From Lethocerus indicus (Eukaryota > Arthropoda > Insecta > Hemiptera > Belostomatidae): 64,000 nucleotides of DNA. The position numbers and the translations under genes are program-made. The stretch covers positions 9,203,575 to 9,267,574 of the forward strand of contig JACDQD010000005.1 of assembly GCA_019843655.1 (NCBI GenBank), in the 5' to 3' direction. A model generated the notes under the pieces. It made no database searches. It had not been told where the DNA came from and saw nothing but the letters and a program-made list of their open reading frames with translations. Of the stretch, positions 62,802 to 64,000 are shown piece by piece (the stretch's first letter is position 1; each line of letters starts with the position of its first letter).

Positions 62802-64000
62802 GTAAGAGGCCCCACGAATTATTATTGTTCGAACGTTTTACTGGAAATTCAGTTTCGCTTTTCTGGTGAACATGGGTTGGGGGGGGGGGGGCGCCCGGAG
62901 ACGCGAAGGTCAGCTGTTCCCGTACTCCTTCGGGTCCTTTGTTCTCGACTTTTCCAGGATCAATTCCCAAGCCTCCTGGACGCGCCGGTTTTTCGATCCC
63001 GGTGGACAACGGTTCCCGGATAACCGGATACTTGTTGGAAGGGGGGAGACTTTCGTAATAGATTGAAATTTCACGACCGCATTGATATTCGACCGCAAGC
63101 ACGAAGTCGATCGCCGATATAATAAATCTCCAGTATTTCTGAAACTGCATTTTCCTCCTGGTACTGTAGGAATGCTGAGATAGATAAAGTATTATCTCCG
63201 GTTGGAAACCAATCTGCACGCTACTTCCTTGTTTTTCCTCTCAAGGTCTCAACGGAGTCAGTTGAGATAAACGCTATAATATAGCGCTATAATTTAGTTG
63301 CAACTGAAACTATTATTTATCTAATTTCAAAATTAATTTGATCCCCGATTACCCATTCCTGGCAGATATTAGTCCTGTATCCTAGTTAGTTGATTAATCC
63401 CATTTTACTTTTGAACCAAAATATTGCCTTTATTTGCAATAGTTCAACCAATAAACAGTATTAGAAATGAGAAGAAATTATTAACTGAAATAATTAACCT
63501 ATTATTATTTTTAAGTTAGTAGCATGAAAATGAGATGTAAGTTGGCTTTGCATCCAGTTATGTAATTACCAATTCTGATTGAATAATAGCAGTTCCCATT
63601 TAACTGTGATGTAATATTTTTTTCCTTTAGTTCCTTAATCTTAAATTCAATATTCCTTTCATTTTTAAAGAATAATGAAATTCATTTTAATATAAGACTC
63701 ATAATTAATGAAAATATTGGCATCTTTAGCTATGACTACATCCATGAATTCTTTCATAAACTTGTTCTTCTCTGAACAAAAAAATTATTATAATTATTCC
63801 ATTGATAAAAATTATTGTCCATCTTTTGTATATCTTTCTATAACCATAATCCTTATAAAAAAGAAACCCAGCTAACTTTGTTTCAACTGATACTCCTTGA
63901 ATTAAAAAAATATCCTTTTCACTTGTGTATTTTCATATAAAATGTTTTGGTGGTAAATTATGAACAAATAAAAATGTCTTGAGAACATTTTAATAGATCA
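62802..64000 (+). other. Intron 1 of the signal-peptide gene (to window end)
   Basis: GC-richer for the first 400 bases (including a run of G at 62,879-62,890), then AT-rich. A minus-strand frame of 156 codons over 62,749-63,219 has no recognisable domain and overlaps the exon, so I treat it as chance. Confidence 0.4.

Noticed and set aside
62749..63219. 156-codon minus-strand frame
   Set aside because: It overlaps the signal-peptide exon on the other strand, contains a G-run artefact and has no recognisable domain.

Overview
The window is eukaryotic nuclear DNA, almost certainly from an insect. Genes are split by GT-AG introns, exons are GC-richer than the AT-rich introns, Jockey-type LINE relics and fold-back repeats are scattered throughout, and the recognised proteins are insect-like (GTP cyclohydrolase I with the Punch-type N-terminus, Rab5, SPO11, CWC22, EFHB). 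I cannot place the order. Exon boundaries below were set by hand from splice sites and reading frame; each complete multi-exon model has a total coding length divisible by three.

Layout. 1-8,950: 5' part of a GTP cyclohydrolase I (Punch) gene on the minus strand, with exon 1 at 8,494-8,707, an 8.4 kb intron full of repeats, and exon 2 running off the left edge. 8,950-30,600: about 21 kb with no gene I can support. It holds microsatellites, a fold-back element family with 9-12 bp target duplications, LINE 3' ends and other dispersed repeats. 30,641-35,599 (-): an intact eight-exon SPO11. 36,760-37,484 (-): a two-exon Tctex-type dynein light chain. 38,942-46,901 (+): an eleven-exon CWC22 splicing factor. 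47,223-54,925 (-): a ten-exon EFHB (CFAP21)-like axonemal protein, convergent with CWC22 and divergent from Rab5. 55,991-58,422 (+): Rab5, with a probable 5' UTR exon upstream and a long AT-rich downstream region. 62,744-62,801 (+): signal-peptide first exon of an unidentified secreted or membrane protein that continues beyond the window.

The genes do not form an operon-like unit. The three complete minus-strand genes (SPO11, Tctex light chain, EFHB) all fit meiosis or sperm flagellum biology, while the plus-strand genes CWC22 and Rab5 are housekeeping. The most unusual observations are a copy of part of CWC22 (intron end plus the first 41 bases of exon 8, still joined to the same fold-back repeat arm) inside an EFHB intron, and the fold-back repeat family itself. 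No CRISPR array, tRNA or rRNA gene was found.
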